Source of the DNA: Xanthostigma xanthostigma
Taxonomy: Eukaryota; Arthropoda; Insecta; Raphidioptera; Raphidiidae
Direction: 5' to 3'
Length of the DNA stretch: 64,000 nt
Assembly: GCA_963575645.1 (NCBI GenBank)
Contig: OY754464.1
Location: forward strand, 61,230,948-61,294,947
Part shown: one piece after another, positions 36,432 to 46,994 of the stretch
Layout: each line of letters starts with the position of its first letter
Position numbering within the stretch: the first letter of the stretch is position 1
Notes under the pieces: model-generated
What the model was told of the DNA's origin: nothing
What the model saw: only the letters and a program-made list of their open reading frames with translations
Database searches by the model: none
Translations under genes and position numbers: made by a program

Positions 36432-36829
36432 ATAGCGGTTTGTCCCGGTTTCACCCGGGTGCGATAGATATAATTCTGCAAAATGTATTTCGTTTGCGGC
36501 CCGGAACCTGAACTAAAAGCTTTGAGCAAATTGCAAGCTCTAACAGATGTCGCTATTTGGTACTAAACAGTGTGGTTTGTTTGCTTCTGAACTATTAGTT
36601 CAGAAGCAAACAAACAAAACTGACTTCTGATAGAACAGATGTCGTAACGTGTTACTAAAAAAGGTTTTTCGAGAAAATACCGTAATTTTGTACAAAATAT
36701 TTAATAAAAACTATCCTATAGCGTAAGTTGCACCGAACAAGACACATTTACAACATTTCATTAAAATCTGTTCAGTGGTTTCGAAGATTAGCGCGGTCAA
36801 AATTGTGACACGGGGATTTTATATATAGG
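36432..36829 (-). mobile_element. Helitron-like element, 5' end interrupted by hAT
   Basis: On the minus strand the 3' end has the palindrome cacccgggtg and then aaaccgggacaaaccgCTAT, close to other Helitron 3' ends here but with CTAT instead of CTAG. The 5' part (tatatataaaatccccgtg, gaccgcgctaatcttcg) resembles Helitron 5' regions. Sequence beyond the hAT insertion (37405-37416, minus TCTATCTATAGG) would supply the missing 5' TC start. An internal hairpin is at about 36571-36609. Confidence 0.5.
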
Positions 36830-36836
36830 TACCTAT

Positions 36837-37404
36837 CAGCGTTGCCAGTTTTTTTTTGCCAAGTCTGGATTTTGGAACTCTTTGAGTGAAAACAGCGGGA
36901 TTCTTTCGTCGAAAGCGGGACATAGTAAAAAAACGTATATAATCAGAAGTTTTCAAATACCTATTTATCTTTTTATTTGAATTAAAATTACGTTTACGTG
37001 ACAATAGATAGCAAAAATAGCCATAGAAAATGTATTTTAATAAAAATATAATGTTTTAAATCAGATTTACCCTATCGTTAAATAGTTGAGTCTTATTCGT
37101 CTTCAGAATAAAAAAAAAAAAAAAACAGAGATCAAAATCAAAAAAGTTTTATTCATTAGAAAAATATGGCGTTTCAAACAATAGTCTGTGGAGTGAGTGT
37201 TACAAATTATTTGCAACTTACAATAGGAGAATAATTATTTATAAGAATTACTTATTCATGATATTTCTGTGAAGATTTAACTTCTTTTAAAGTTATCCCC
37301 GAGTTATCCCGTAAAAGCGAGACTGAGCCTGTCCTGCGCGGGACATTTAATTTTGATTTAAAAATCGGGACGTCCCGCCAAAATCGGGACGTCTGGCAAC
37401 GCTG
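36837..37404. mobile_element. hAT non-autonomous element, perfect 8-bp duplication
   Basis: TIRs CAGCGTTGCCAG / CTGGCAACGCTG are flanked by identical gtacctat copies (36829-36836, 37405-37412). Subterminal regions share the gtctggattttgg / aaaatcgggacgtctgg theme. 568 bp, non-coding. It appears to sit at the 5' end of an older Helitron-like element. Confidence 0.87.
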
Positions 37405-38003
37405 GTACCTATAGATAGATACAATATAACAAAAATTACTGTTTTATCTGTACTTTTAAATAAATGGAGGTTGCTACAAATCCGTAAACCGGCACTGGTG
37501 TGGTTAATAAATACGAAAATGAGATAAGCTTGTTTTTTTGGCATACATATTACCTTTGTTACAGATTTTTCGACTAATGAAATATTTAGATTTAGGCGGA
37601 TTTTGTAAGGAAATATTCGACGTGTAGAGGTTAAGATTCATTTTAACTAATTTTGAGTTGCTATGTTCGAGATACAGAGGTCCAATTTATTTTTTCGAGA
37701 TATGGAGGGAAGATACGTACCAAAATGGCTTGTAGGGATTCGCTGATTATTTCGATCTATAGAGTTTTGAGATTTTGAGTAATGGAGGGTATGATGCTTG
37801 AAGGGAAGGAAACAAAACATTTATTCCAGTTTTGGAGGTTTTCGACTTATCGAGGTCCGATTTAAAGAAGTTCTACTGTATTACGTTTGAACTGTAACAA
37901 AGTGTGATATTATTTACGAATTTTAAGTTACGTGAATGTTTGTTTTTAATATACGGATCTGAAATGACGTTACTCCATCCCTGATAAACGCGGTACAAAT
38001 ACA

Positions 38004-38059
38004 TATAAAAGGTCACTGCCTTGGTCAGTCTTGCTTTGTATCTAACGCAGGACGGACGT
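38004..38059 (+). promoter_or_regulatory. Candidate RNA polymerase II core promoter (TATA + Inr + DPE)
   Basis: TATAAAA at 38004-38010, an initiator TCAGTC at 38025-38030 (A+1 = 38027), and GGACGT at 38054-38059, exactly +28 to +33, where the insect DPE consensus RGWYVT is expected. The TATA-to-start spacing (23 bp) is shorter than usual. A donor-like GAG|GTAATA follows near 38379. It could start a 5' UTR exon of the Lipin gene 16 kb downstream or an unknown transcript. Confidence 0.4.
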
Positions 38060-38769
38060 CTATATGGTGATGATAAACGTTTTTCTAAATTACGCGGAAA
38101 ACGTCATAAGTGACATTAAAGTGATATTGTTTTGTACTTCAACAGGGTCGAGTGCATTGTGTTACAATATCAAATATTTTTTTTTGTGAATAAAACAGTT
38201 GACTGTGCAAATTTTAAAACATTAATCTGTTTGTTTTGAAACAAAATACTTGCTTGTTTTTTTCGTTTCTTCAAAGTGAATAGATTTCAAACATTTGTGT
38301 AGCATAATTTTGTGTAAAGTGAAGATCAAAGTCGATTTGTGTTTTTAAATGGTGAAGTAATTTTTACACATGAATTGAGGTAATATATATTTGTTTGTTA
38401 ATTTCTAACTAGGTACCTATATAAATAATTGAAATATTCTTTATTTAACTCAACAACTTCGCGGTTCTGCGCGTGTTATAAAGAATCTTGCTAAAAAATT
38501 AATAGTTCATCAACTGAGGCTCTACAATTGATACTTTTACTAGTTCTAGGGTTAGAACAGAAATTGGTGTCTTGTTGTAGAGGACCCATGGAAACGTCAT
38601 AATATTATAAACCACGGCATTACTGCACGGTCCCTGATACTGGGGTGGTTTAAATAGATTCTTCAATAAATAAAATTATCGACCAATTTATTTATTGAAG
38701 AGTTCTATAATCAGACGTTGATCAAAGATTTGGTTTAAATAGAACCCATTCTTGAGTGTCCATAAGTTA

Positions 38770-39205
38770 CTTTGTCTTCTGCGATCCAGAGTATCGAATT
38801 CGCACAGGATATGGTATGCTGTTTTCGTCTCCTTATTACACTGTCTGCACCTTAAGGGGACGTTCACAAATTACGTGAGGCAAATTTGGCGATCTTTCAA
38901 CCTCCCCCCCATGGCGAGATGCCGTGAGATTTTCCTCGACCCCCCTCCCCTTTAATCTCACGGGAGTTTTTTCAAAACCATGGTAAATATTATTGCATAA
39001 TATATGATTTAGCCATGTTTTAGTGGAATTGGAATAACATTACTCACAATTTTACACCGTTTCTTTACACTGTTTGTTATGATATTTGCTGAGACCCCCC
39101 TCTCCCGCACGTGAGATTGGGTGAAGATCGGCACGATCCTCTCCCCCCCCTTAACGTCTCACGTAATTTATAAACGCCCCCTAAGTCCCCATTGAACAGT
39201 CCAAG
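38770..39205 (-). mobile_element. Fragment of the same LINE as 35428-35968, interrupted by a MITE
   Basis: The parts 38770-38855 and 39182-39205 together match 35600-35700 (cacaggatatggtatgctgt, ttattacactgtctgcacct, then taagtccccattgaacagtc). The Harbinger-type MITE at 38856-39181 splits it. Strongly truncated; no coding value. Confidence 0.7.
38856..39181. mobile_element. PIF/Harbinger-type MITE inside LINE fragment
   Basis: 24-bp TIRs starting GGGGACGTTCACAAATTACG and, inward from the right, GGGGGCGTTTATAAATTACG match at 21 of 24 positions. TAA is duplicated at 38853-38855 and 39182-39184. The related LINE copy at about 35670 shows the empty site (ctttaagtcccc), confirming the borders. 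326 bp with homopolymer C/G runs, non-coding. Confidence 0.85.
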
Positions 39206-39786
39206 TGACAAAACATTAACAGCGTTGTAAATTCTTATACATTGATCATAAAAAATAGCACCATTCTAAGGCTCCTACACACAAACGGAAACGAATGCGG
39301 CGCGGGATCAATATAGATTGTAGATTATAGACGCTCAACAGCTGAAGTCATCAGCGTCAATGTGTCTATTAGAGTCAGCCAGTCGGCATACACAAACCAA
39401 CTGGTATACCAGCTCGGGTAACCTCGGGTGCGCTAATTCCTAAAAAAAACATTGGAATTCAAGCGCGGGATAAGCGTTTATAGGCAAACGGTAGCCCGCT
39501 AACATTTTTCGCCATATAAATTAATCGCTCCCGCACTCGATTGCTGTCTCGCGTTGGTCTGTGAGCGTCTTTAATAATAGACTTGTTCAGCGATAATTGT
39601 TTGGACTATTGAACTATCAAAAATATATTATGATCAAATCGAAAAAACATCCAAAGTGTCTACACTTGACTAATACACCAAAGTTCAACTTGTCACCTGT
39701 ACAATACCTGGTGACTGATTTATAATAAAATTAATTATTGATTCAACAGTAACAATGACATTCTATGTAAATATTATTTCAGTGCT

Positions 39787-39935
39787 GCTATTTTTTTTTT
39801 TTTGAATAATAGGAGTCGGAACATTGCGGCCTCTAAGGCTTATTGTTCTATATTTCCCAATCTCTAATACTACCCGATCCAGTATCCTCGCTCCTTGTAC
39901 TAGTTTGCACTGTCCGTGGACTGGGTGGAGTGCTG
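39787..39935 (-). mobile_element. Third fragment of the RNase H LINE (3' UTR with poly-A)
   Basis: A T-run at about 39789-39802 (poly-A on the minus strand) is followed by sequence similar to 35500-35585 (atccagtatcctcgctcctt, gtactagtttgca, gtccgtgga). Very short 5'-truncated insertion. Confidence 0.6.
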
Positions 39936-41482
39936 CTAGTTAGTAATTATAATAGTGTCTGTAGTGACTCGGCTATTTCACAAAAAGACTGACGGGTGGT
40001 CGGATAAATGAAAATGACAGAAGCGAGATAAAATAAATGAACGCAGTTACTGAACTATTATACCTTACGTTATTTTTTGAGAAAGCGGCGAAATTAAGAC
40101 GTCCTTTAAATCATTCGGCATTAAATTCTTTCGGACATCTAGCTGCTTCAATAATTAAGTACGATATTTCGAATAGTTTGCTAAGATCTTCCATGTTTTA
40201 CAAATGATGTAGCCTGTTTGGGAGAGCGGATTCAGTAAAAAGATGAACTAAATAGTCTCGTGTTTTATGGAAGGCTCTTATTGGTCCGAATCTTAATTCT
40301 ATTTCTCTGAATCTATATGTTTGTTAACGCTATTAGTCCGAATCAATACGAGATATGAACGCTATTGGTTCAAATCTGATCTATGAACGCTATTGGTCTG
40401 AGTGTAAACACGATTGGTTCGCATCTGAATCTCTGTTATTACTATTGGTTAATGGTTTGAGCCTGTTTAGAATAGAATGCGAAATCAGGAACCACCACTG
40501 ACTATACTTTCCTCTACTGAGCAACGCGTTTCCTGACTTGTACAATCCATTTTGTATGTCAATGGTCAACTTTCATGAATGCAAATTAGAATTTTGACAT
40601 GGCATAGTTATTTACGTCATTAATTTGGCAAACTTCCCCCCAGGAAGCACTTGCTATTGATAGTCAGACTGTTATTATTATTAAAAACAGGTCATGACTG
40701 TCATGTGATTTATATTCATGAACCAATTCTCTATAACTGCGGCGTACATACCTATCTGTAACAGAATTTCCCAAAATGGTATTTAGCGACGATTTAAACT
40801 TTACACATGCTAGGGTTCCATAGTGTTCGTATATGGCGTTTTTATGGAATCGTTACTTAATGAATATCATACCCGAACCTATAGAAATGCGGCATTGCAA
40901 TATGTTGATACTGTTTGGTAAATTATTATTAATTAAAATGAAGTCGAAAATCTGTGGATATTCGTTACATCACTACTGTCTAATAAAGGTGTTTACCAAA
41001 TGCAATGCTAAGTCGCTTATATGCTCCTGGCCTTGGTGGTCCCTTGCCAACCGTGGGAGATTATTCGGTCTTGAAAAACGAAGCGATTAATTAATCCGCG
41101 GTTGGCGAGATTATATAGATGCATCGTTATCATGACAAATAATGCATTTTTGTCCGTGTATACTAGCGTTTCTGGTTTCTCGACCTTTTTTATTTCTGGA
41201 GTTTCTCGAGTATATCGAGAAATTTACGTTCCATTTACCATAATATTATGCACTGTACAAAGAAAAAAACGTTTGTAGTGAAATATTGATTAAGTTGTAA
41301 GCATTTTAAATTTTTATTTTTGGTCCGATTTTAGTAATTTTTTATCGAACTATAGATACAACTATACCTATTAGCTTTAAAATGCGTATATATATATTGA
41401 AATTGTGAAATTGTTTTCACATTTTATACAAGGATAATTCAAATGTGTAGATTTTTTACCTAATTTCAAAACACTTTGTGGA
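39936..41482. other. Intergenic, no gene; CCAAT-like array
   Basis: No coding signal of a known family. The one structured stretch is the array of inverted CCAAT-type motifs at 40280-40463, listed separately. Confidence 0.35.
40280..40463. repeat. Degenerate minisatellite of CTATTGGTYYGAATCT units
   Basis: Six related units start with ATTGGT or ATTAGT at 40280, 40332, 40364, 40392, 40413 and 40444. Most are followed by a gaatct-like half and preceded by gaacgct. Five of six contain the complement of CCAAT. It may be a decayed tandem repeat or a cluster of NF-Y-type sites. Confidence 0.55.
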
Positions 41483-41616
41483 ATTGAAGGAGATTTATTT
41501 GGTTGAGGAACAATTGAAAATAAGCTTTACCAGTGTATCGCTTGTGGCCAACGTTTCGAAAAATATATTTTCATCATCAGGGCCTCAATGCCTCAACCAA
41601 ATAAATCTCCTTCAAT
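41483..41616. repeat. 134-bp element with perfect 26-bp inverted repeats
   Basis: 41483-41508 and 41591-41616 are exact complements (attgaaggagatttatttgg start). The inside holds a hammerhead-like core on the minus strand. The small size and ribozyme-like centre recall the ends of retroelements that carry hammerhead motifs, but no coding part is near. Confidence 0.75.
41546..41584 (-). ncRNA. Hammerhead-ribozyme-like core
   Basis: Minus strand, 5' to 3': GGCC (stem I), CTGATGA (41580-41574), one extra T, stem II GAAAA-TATAT-TTTTC, GAAA (41557-41554 region), palindromic ACGT as a possible dimer stem III, GTT as the cleavage triplet, then GGCC closing stem I. All conserved core bases are present. 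The single extra base between the core and stem II and the weak A/T stem II are departures from the canonical form. Confidence 0.45.
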
Positions 41617-43174
41617 ACATATATTTTGGAACAAAAATTCTACTAACAACTTTGTGGAATAATTGGGTGGCAAAATTATTACAAAATACCAGTTTCCATT
41701 AGCTGTAATCTCTTCTTCACATTTTGTTTTCATATTTATGTCTATACGTTTATTTGTTGAGACAAATGCAAAATGATTACCAACAATAATATTTTCACTT
41801 AAATCGACCCAAATATTTTGTATTGTAATCAGGCGAGTGTATTATACACTTTTGTATAACAAACGCAATAGTGTCAAAAGTGTCAACACTTTTTACACTG
41901 ACCAAACAGGCCTATAATCTTTACAAAGTGTTGAAATAATATGACTTCCCTACTCGGATTATTTCGGCGAGTCGATATTTTCATTAAAAAATACTCTTTT
42001 TTAATAAAACACGATGTTATTTTCAAATTTTTGGTTTATTACAAATTAGACTGATAGATGAGATCAATTAAATCAAATGGTAAATTTTAGTTAACATAAA
42101 TTGCACTTAAGTATTAATTAACAAATCAACAACAAACAATAAAATGTAAAGTAGGGTAGTACTTAACTTTTATTATAACTATTGGGTCCCTATACCAGTT
42201 CTCAAATGTACAACAATTTAATTAAATAAATTATTAGTAAAATTAAATCAACAAAATTACTAGTAGGTACATATTTAGATAACTATTTAGTTACCTAGCA
42301 CACAGAATTCATTTCTCGAGCTCTCGAGGCGTTGAGTTTTTTTTCCCATCTCCACTAAAGACTTTCTCGAGAATTCTCGAGCAGAAAAACTATTGTAAGT
42401 ATACTCACGTAAAAATATCGGATGTTCTTGTTTTTAATTTTTTTATTGGTTAAAAATATTTAAAACAGACAACATATTATGTATATTATATCATTTATTT
42501 ATAGACAAATATCTGTTTACTAGAAAGACATGGTTATTCAATTATCATTAACTGTAAACTTTTGTTCGTGGACTTGAGAAAAGTTAAGCGCAGTAGCGCG
42601 ATGGCGTTGTTTATATAAACTGTTTCCGTCGGCCTATTACGAACTTCAAATTCCCAGGTTTTATTTCCAGAACTGTTAAAAGTAACATTTGAATGTTCAA
42701 TTTATTATTGAGAAATAATAAACTGGAAATATAAACTAGTTTAGCTGGGCTCAAATAAGTCTTGCTGTTGTGATCTTAAAAAAAGCTTTTGGATTTTTTT
42801 TGCCTTCTTTACCTATCAGAATAATTTAATAGAACGTTACTGAAATTCATTGAAACGCGCTTAGTGCTATCCGATCAATCATAGAAAGTCTAGCGAAAGA
42901 ATGTGCATATAGGATCCCTTATTTAGGAAAATCGGCATAAAAAGCGTGTATTATACAAAACGCTCCTGTCACATCATGACACTTCAATAACTCAGACATA
43001 CTTGAATGATAACCTGAATAGTTTCTGAAGCAATATCCAGCTGTGTCAATGTAGAATGTTGATTCATATTGATGCATCTGTATAAACGGAATGCCAGTGA
43101 CATTGCGGCGTGTGAGTAATTGACTGAAGTTGTATACAGTTGACGAGATTTGATATAGAGATTTGTGTGATTTA
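41617..43174. other. AT-rich intergenic, no gene seen
   Basis: No coding frame or clear element. Ctcgag/ctcgaga-rich short palindromes occur near 42320-42385. Confidence 0.3.
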
Positions 43175-43978
43175 TCTATACTTCTATTTATATACTAATA
43201 TATAAAGCAGAAGAGTTTGTTTGTTTGTTTGTTTGTTTGTTGGTTTGAACGCGCTAATCTCAGGAACTACTGGTTCGAATTGAAAAACATTTTTTTGTTG
43301 GATAGCCCATTTATCGAGGAAGGCTATAGGCTATATAATATCACGTTACGACTAATAGGAGCGGAAAATCAATGAAAAATGTTGCAGAATGTCAGTCAAC
43401 ATTTTTCACCATATACTTATATTCAGGTGAAATGCCGTTAAAGAATATCCCAATATTAGCGGCGCACGCACCGAATCTCGGTTAGCTAAGTCGGTAGCGC
43501 GCTCGACGCTTAATCTCAGGGTCGTGGGTTCGAGCCCCACCTTGGACGAATATGTTTTTAATGTTTTTTTTTTTTAATTTTTTACATTGCTTTTTTCTAA
43601 GGCTATCATTTAAATTTATTTTAGTTTTATTTACAACTAATTAAAATTAAATAAATCTAATTAATAGCTCATTTGAAAATTATTACAGTACCTATATATA
43701 AAAATAATTTTCCTACAGTGTTTTCAATTAAATATTTATTATATTTTATTAATTATACAGTAATTATTGATTTAAAAGAAATAATTATTACTTAAAAAAA
43801 ATATTTTCATCAAAAATGGAGGTTTGAGTTTAAAATAAGTAATAAAGCAGGGAACTGCCGAAAACTGCAAAACATTTGGACCCAACATTCATCTCGGCTA
43901 AGATGAATGTGCGTACTCATGTCCCTTCCTTCCCGATTCGTTCTTTTGCACCCGGGTGAAACCGGACGGGACCGCTAG
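43175..43978 (+). mobile_element. Non-autonomous Helitron carrying a tRNA-Lys-like body, copy 2
   Basis: Begins A|TCTATACTTC..., with tactaatatataaagc a little further in, and ends gggaccgCTAG|T. A (GTTT)n run and the block gaacgcgctaatctcaggaa follow the 5' end. The palindrome cacccgggtg precedes the 3' end. It is the longer (804 bp) relative of the element in the GPCR intron, in the opposite orientation, and shares both termini and the tRNA body. Confidence 0.8.
43476..43548 (+). pseudogene. tRNA-Lys(CTT)-like body inside Helitron
   Basis: T arm and B box (GGGTTCGAGCCCC) and the anticodon loop CGCTTAA (anticodon CTT, Lys) are kept. The A box (TAGCTAAGTCGGTAGCGC) is slightly altered. The 5' side of the anticodon stem and the acceptor stem no longer pair well. 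More Lys-like than the copy at 2026-2098 but probably not functional. Confidence 0.65.
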
Positions 43979-44049
43979 TATAAAATATATCTATCAATAT
44001 TATCACCCACAACGCGAGAACACCTTATTCACCTATGCCCTATTAGTAG

Positions 44050-45965
44050 AAGAGCTAGTGAACCATCCGAGTAACCCGTTTCCCACAAAGCTAGAAAATT
44101 TTTAAATGATATTTTATTATCCGTCATTTAAGAAAATACCGTTCTGGCAGGCATCTCGCGGTTGCGTCATCATCCCTTAAATTTTTGAAAATGTCAAAAA
44201 AAAATTTTTTTTAACCGACTCCCACAAGGCTACAATTTTAATATGTTGTAATTTACATATGTTTAAGTGTAAAAAAAATTGACAGACTATTTTGAGGCTT
44301 GCAAGTACGTGCCAGACTATAGCAAAGTTGTCATCTGGATAGTAATTCATAACCTGCTCCCACAAGGCTAAAATTTTGAGGGCATGTTCTTTAAATTGTT
44401 TAAAAAATATATGTAAAAAGCCAGAACATTCTAGCGGTTGCGGGTGTCTGCCAGACAAGTATTTAATAGTCATGACTCTCGAGTTCCAATGTTAGAAAGA
44501 GAGAATACATCTATTGTACTGCAGACTGGAGAGGGATTCCAACGTTATTTTAACGGAAAAAGTTGGCGCGCATGAGGGGCTGAGGCGTATATGTCTGACT
44601 GTATAAAAAAAATCGAGTATTTTTTTTTTAAATGAACCACTAAAATATTATTCTAAATGACGGAAAAAAGGCTGTCGAAGTTTCAGCTCTTAATTTTAAT
44701 TTTAAGATGTGCTTCTCGCGATTTTCTATTTCCCATTTAAATTACATATAGAAAACAAATCTTTTTAACTTTGGAGTTTTATAATATGTCAACGGATTGG
44801 CTTTTCGATAAAACTAACACCTACAAATTTTTGTCGGAAATTGAATGCTCTATAAAAAAGGGTCTCTTATAATTTATGATAAATCTATTCTTTCAAAAGT
44901 TATTCGCGGTTAAAATTGAATTTTATGAATTTTCTACTTTTAAAATTATCGTAAAATTTTGTAGAACTTTTTTTGAAAAAATTGCTATTAAATAAATAAT
45001 TAAAATTTTGGGGGTTGGCTAAATAGGGGTAAATTTAATCGAAATCGGATGGCATTGATACACACTATTATTTGTACTTGGGACAGTATAAATTTCGAAT
45101 GCCATCCGATTTGAACAATTTTTAGTGTGTGTTTTTTACTTATTGTTGAAAAAATCGAAAAAAAGTGTTTTTCGGCGACTTTGAGGGGTTGTTTCTCCGA
45201 AACTGCCCATCAGGATCGGATGGCAATTTTTTTCCAACGTTTGGTGGTGTCAATAAGTATGCTCACTAATTTTGAAGCGGTTGCCTTTTCAGTTTTTTTT
45301 TATTCGCTAGTGCAAAAACGGCCCGCGTGTTTCGGATGGCAAAAACAATATATTATATAATTAGGGTATATAATTAGGGTATATCGCCGCCCCCGTCCAT
45401 TTGGGGTCACTTTGGCCGCTACCAGAAGATTCTGTACCACTCATAGGCCCAGATTACCACTCGCCATCCGGTTGCCTCTCTCTCTTTCTAACATTGGAAC
45501 TCGTATAAGTCTGTTGCGCACGCACTCCCATCGAGAGTCATGACTATTAAATACTTGTCTGGCAGACACCCGCAACCGCTAGAATGTTCTGGCTTTTTAC
45601 ATATATTTTTTAAACAATTTAAAGAACATGCCCTCAAAATTTTAGCCTTGTGGGAGCAGGTTATGAATTACTATCCAGATGACAACTTTGCTATAGTCTG
45701 GCACGTACTTGCAACCCTCAAAATAGTCTGTCAATTTTTTTTTTACACTTAAACATATGTAAATTACAACATATTAAAATTGTAGCCTTGTGGGAGTCGG
45801 TTAAAAAAAATTTTTTTTTGACATTTTCAAAAATTTAAGGGATGATGACGCCACCGCGAGATGCCTGCCAGAACGGTATTTTCTTAAATGACGGATAATA
45901 AAACATCATTTAAAAATTTTCTAGCTTTGTGGGAAACGGGTTACTCAGATGGTTCACTAGCTCTT
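44050..45965. mobile_element. Giant foldback element built of tandem ~138-bp units
   Basis: Left arm 44050-44504 and right arm about 45477-45965 are reverse complements at very high identity; the right arm has a ~29-bp extra block. Each arm consists of three tandem units beginning tcccacaa(a/g)gcta at 44082, 44221 and 44359 (spacing 139 and 138), mirrored in the right arm. Units also share a (c)tggcaggc / gtgccagac / ctgccagac block. The ~970-bp loop is unique AT-rich sequence with a repeated cggatggca motif. No transposase is visible. It resembles Foldback-class elements in design; the family is unknown. Confidence 0.8.
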
Positions 45966-46369
45966 AAACTATATGGTTTTACTGGTTTTTGCAAAATACT
46001 AGCAGTTTCACTACCCTACCGCACAGGGGTTCATGGTTGTACTCACGGTAGCTTAATTTTTTTATATAAACAAAAGTCTATTATAAGAAAAAGACGTGTA
46101 CACTTTTGGCTTTTCCAATACACGCTCGACAACGGCTTCTGTTTTAATATGAAAAGACGATATTATTAATAAAATAAATCCTATCTATGTTATTTATCAC
46201 GAACTTCGTGGTTTCGTGAATCATCTCTCGTTTTATTAAAGTCATTGTTGTTTTTTATGAATTATGAACATTAATGCGACCAGCTGATATCGTATTTTGC
46301 ACATTGGACTTATGAACTGTCGAGAAGGTAGAAGCATCTAACCTATTATAGTTAAAAAACATATTATAG

Positions 46370-46912
46370 TTAAAAAAAACACGTCGTCCCAACCTTCTGC
46401 CGCTTGGTACATAAGCTATCTAACTAATTTAGAGTATTTTTTCTTATATGATATATATCCAGAATCTGGACCCATTTTAAGATAGGGGGGAATACAAAAT
46501 TTCAAAGGAGGTAAAAAAGGGTTAAAATTAAAAAAAAAATCTGCCGCTTAGTTTTTAGGTTCTGTTGATCGGGAAATACTAAAGACAGAAATTTTTTACC
46601 TATGTCACCTTCCCCAAGCTACTCTTAAGAAAGTGGATTTATGATCATTAATCCACTTTCTTAGAAGTGACTTGGATAGGGTGCAATTGGTCAAAATTTC
46701 TGCCGCTGGTATTTCCCGGTCATTAGAACCTAAAATCGAAGCGGCAGAAATTGTTTTGAATTTAAACCCTTTTTTACTTCCTTTGAAATTTTGTATCCCC
46801 CCTGTCTTGAAATGGGATTCCGGATATATATCATATAAGAAAAAATGCTCTAAATTACTTAAATAGCTTATGTACCAAGCGGCAGAAAGTTGGAACGACA
46901 TGTTTTTTTTTT
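46370..46912. repeat. Foldback with ~265-bp imperfect arms
   Basis: Arms 46374-46640 and 46648-46912 pair over their length (ttctgccgcttggtacataa against ttatgtaccaagcggcagaa; tagagtattttttcttatat against the matching right side). The centre is a perfect small palindrome gaaagtggatt..aatccactttc around tgatca. Open frames on both strands are by-products of symmetry. No coding function. Confidence 0.75.
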
Positions 46913-46994
46913 GCGCGTCAGCTCCTAACTATTAGGTAAACGCTACGCGAATTATTTTATATGCTTTTCGTTTTAGCCAAATAATACGTTTGTA

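Noticed and set aside
44177-45752. Matching ~98- and ~70-codon frames on opposite strands
   Set aside because: They are the same repeat read in the two inverted arms of 44050-45965. Composition is AT-driven and there is no start context or homologue.
46605-46901. Overlapping open frames on both strands of ~65-98 codons
   Set aside because: They are symmetric consequences of the foldback at 46370-46912 and resemble no protein.
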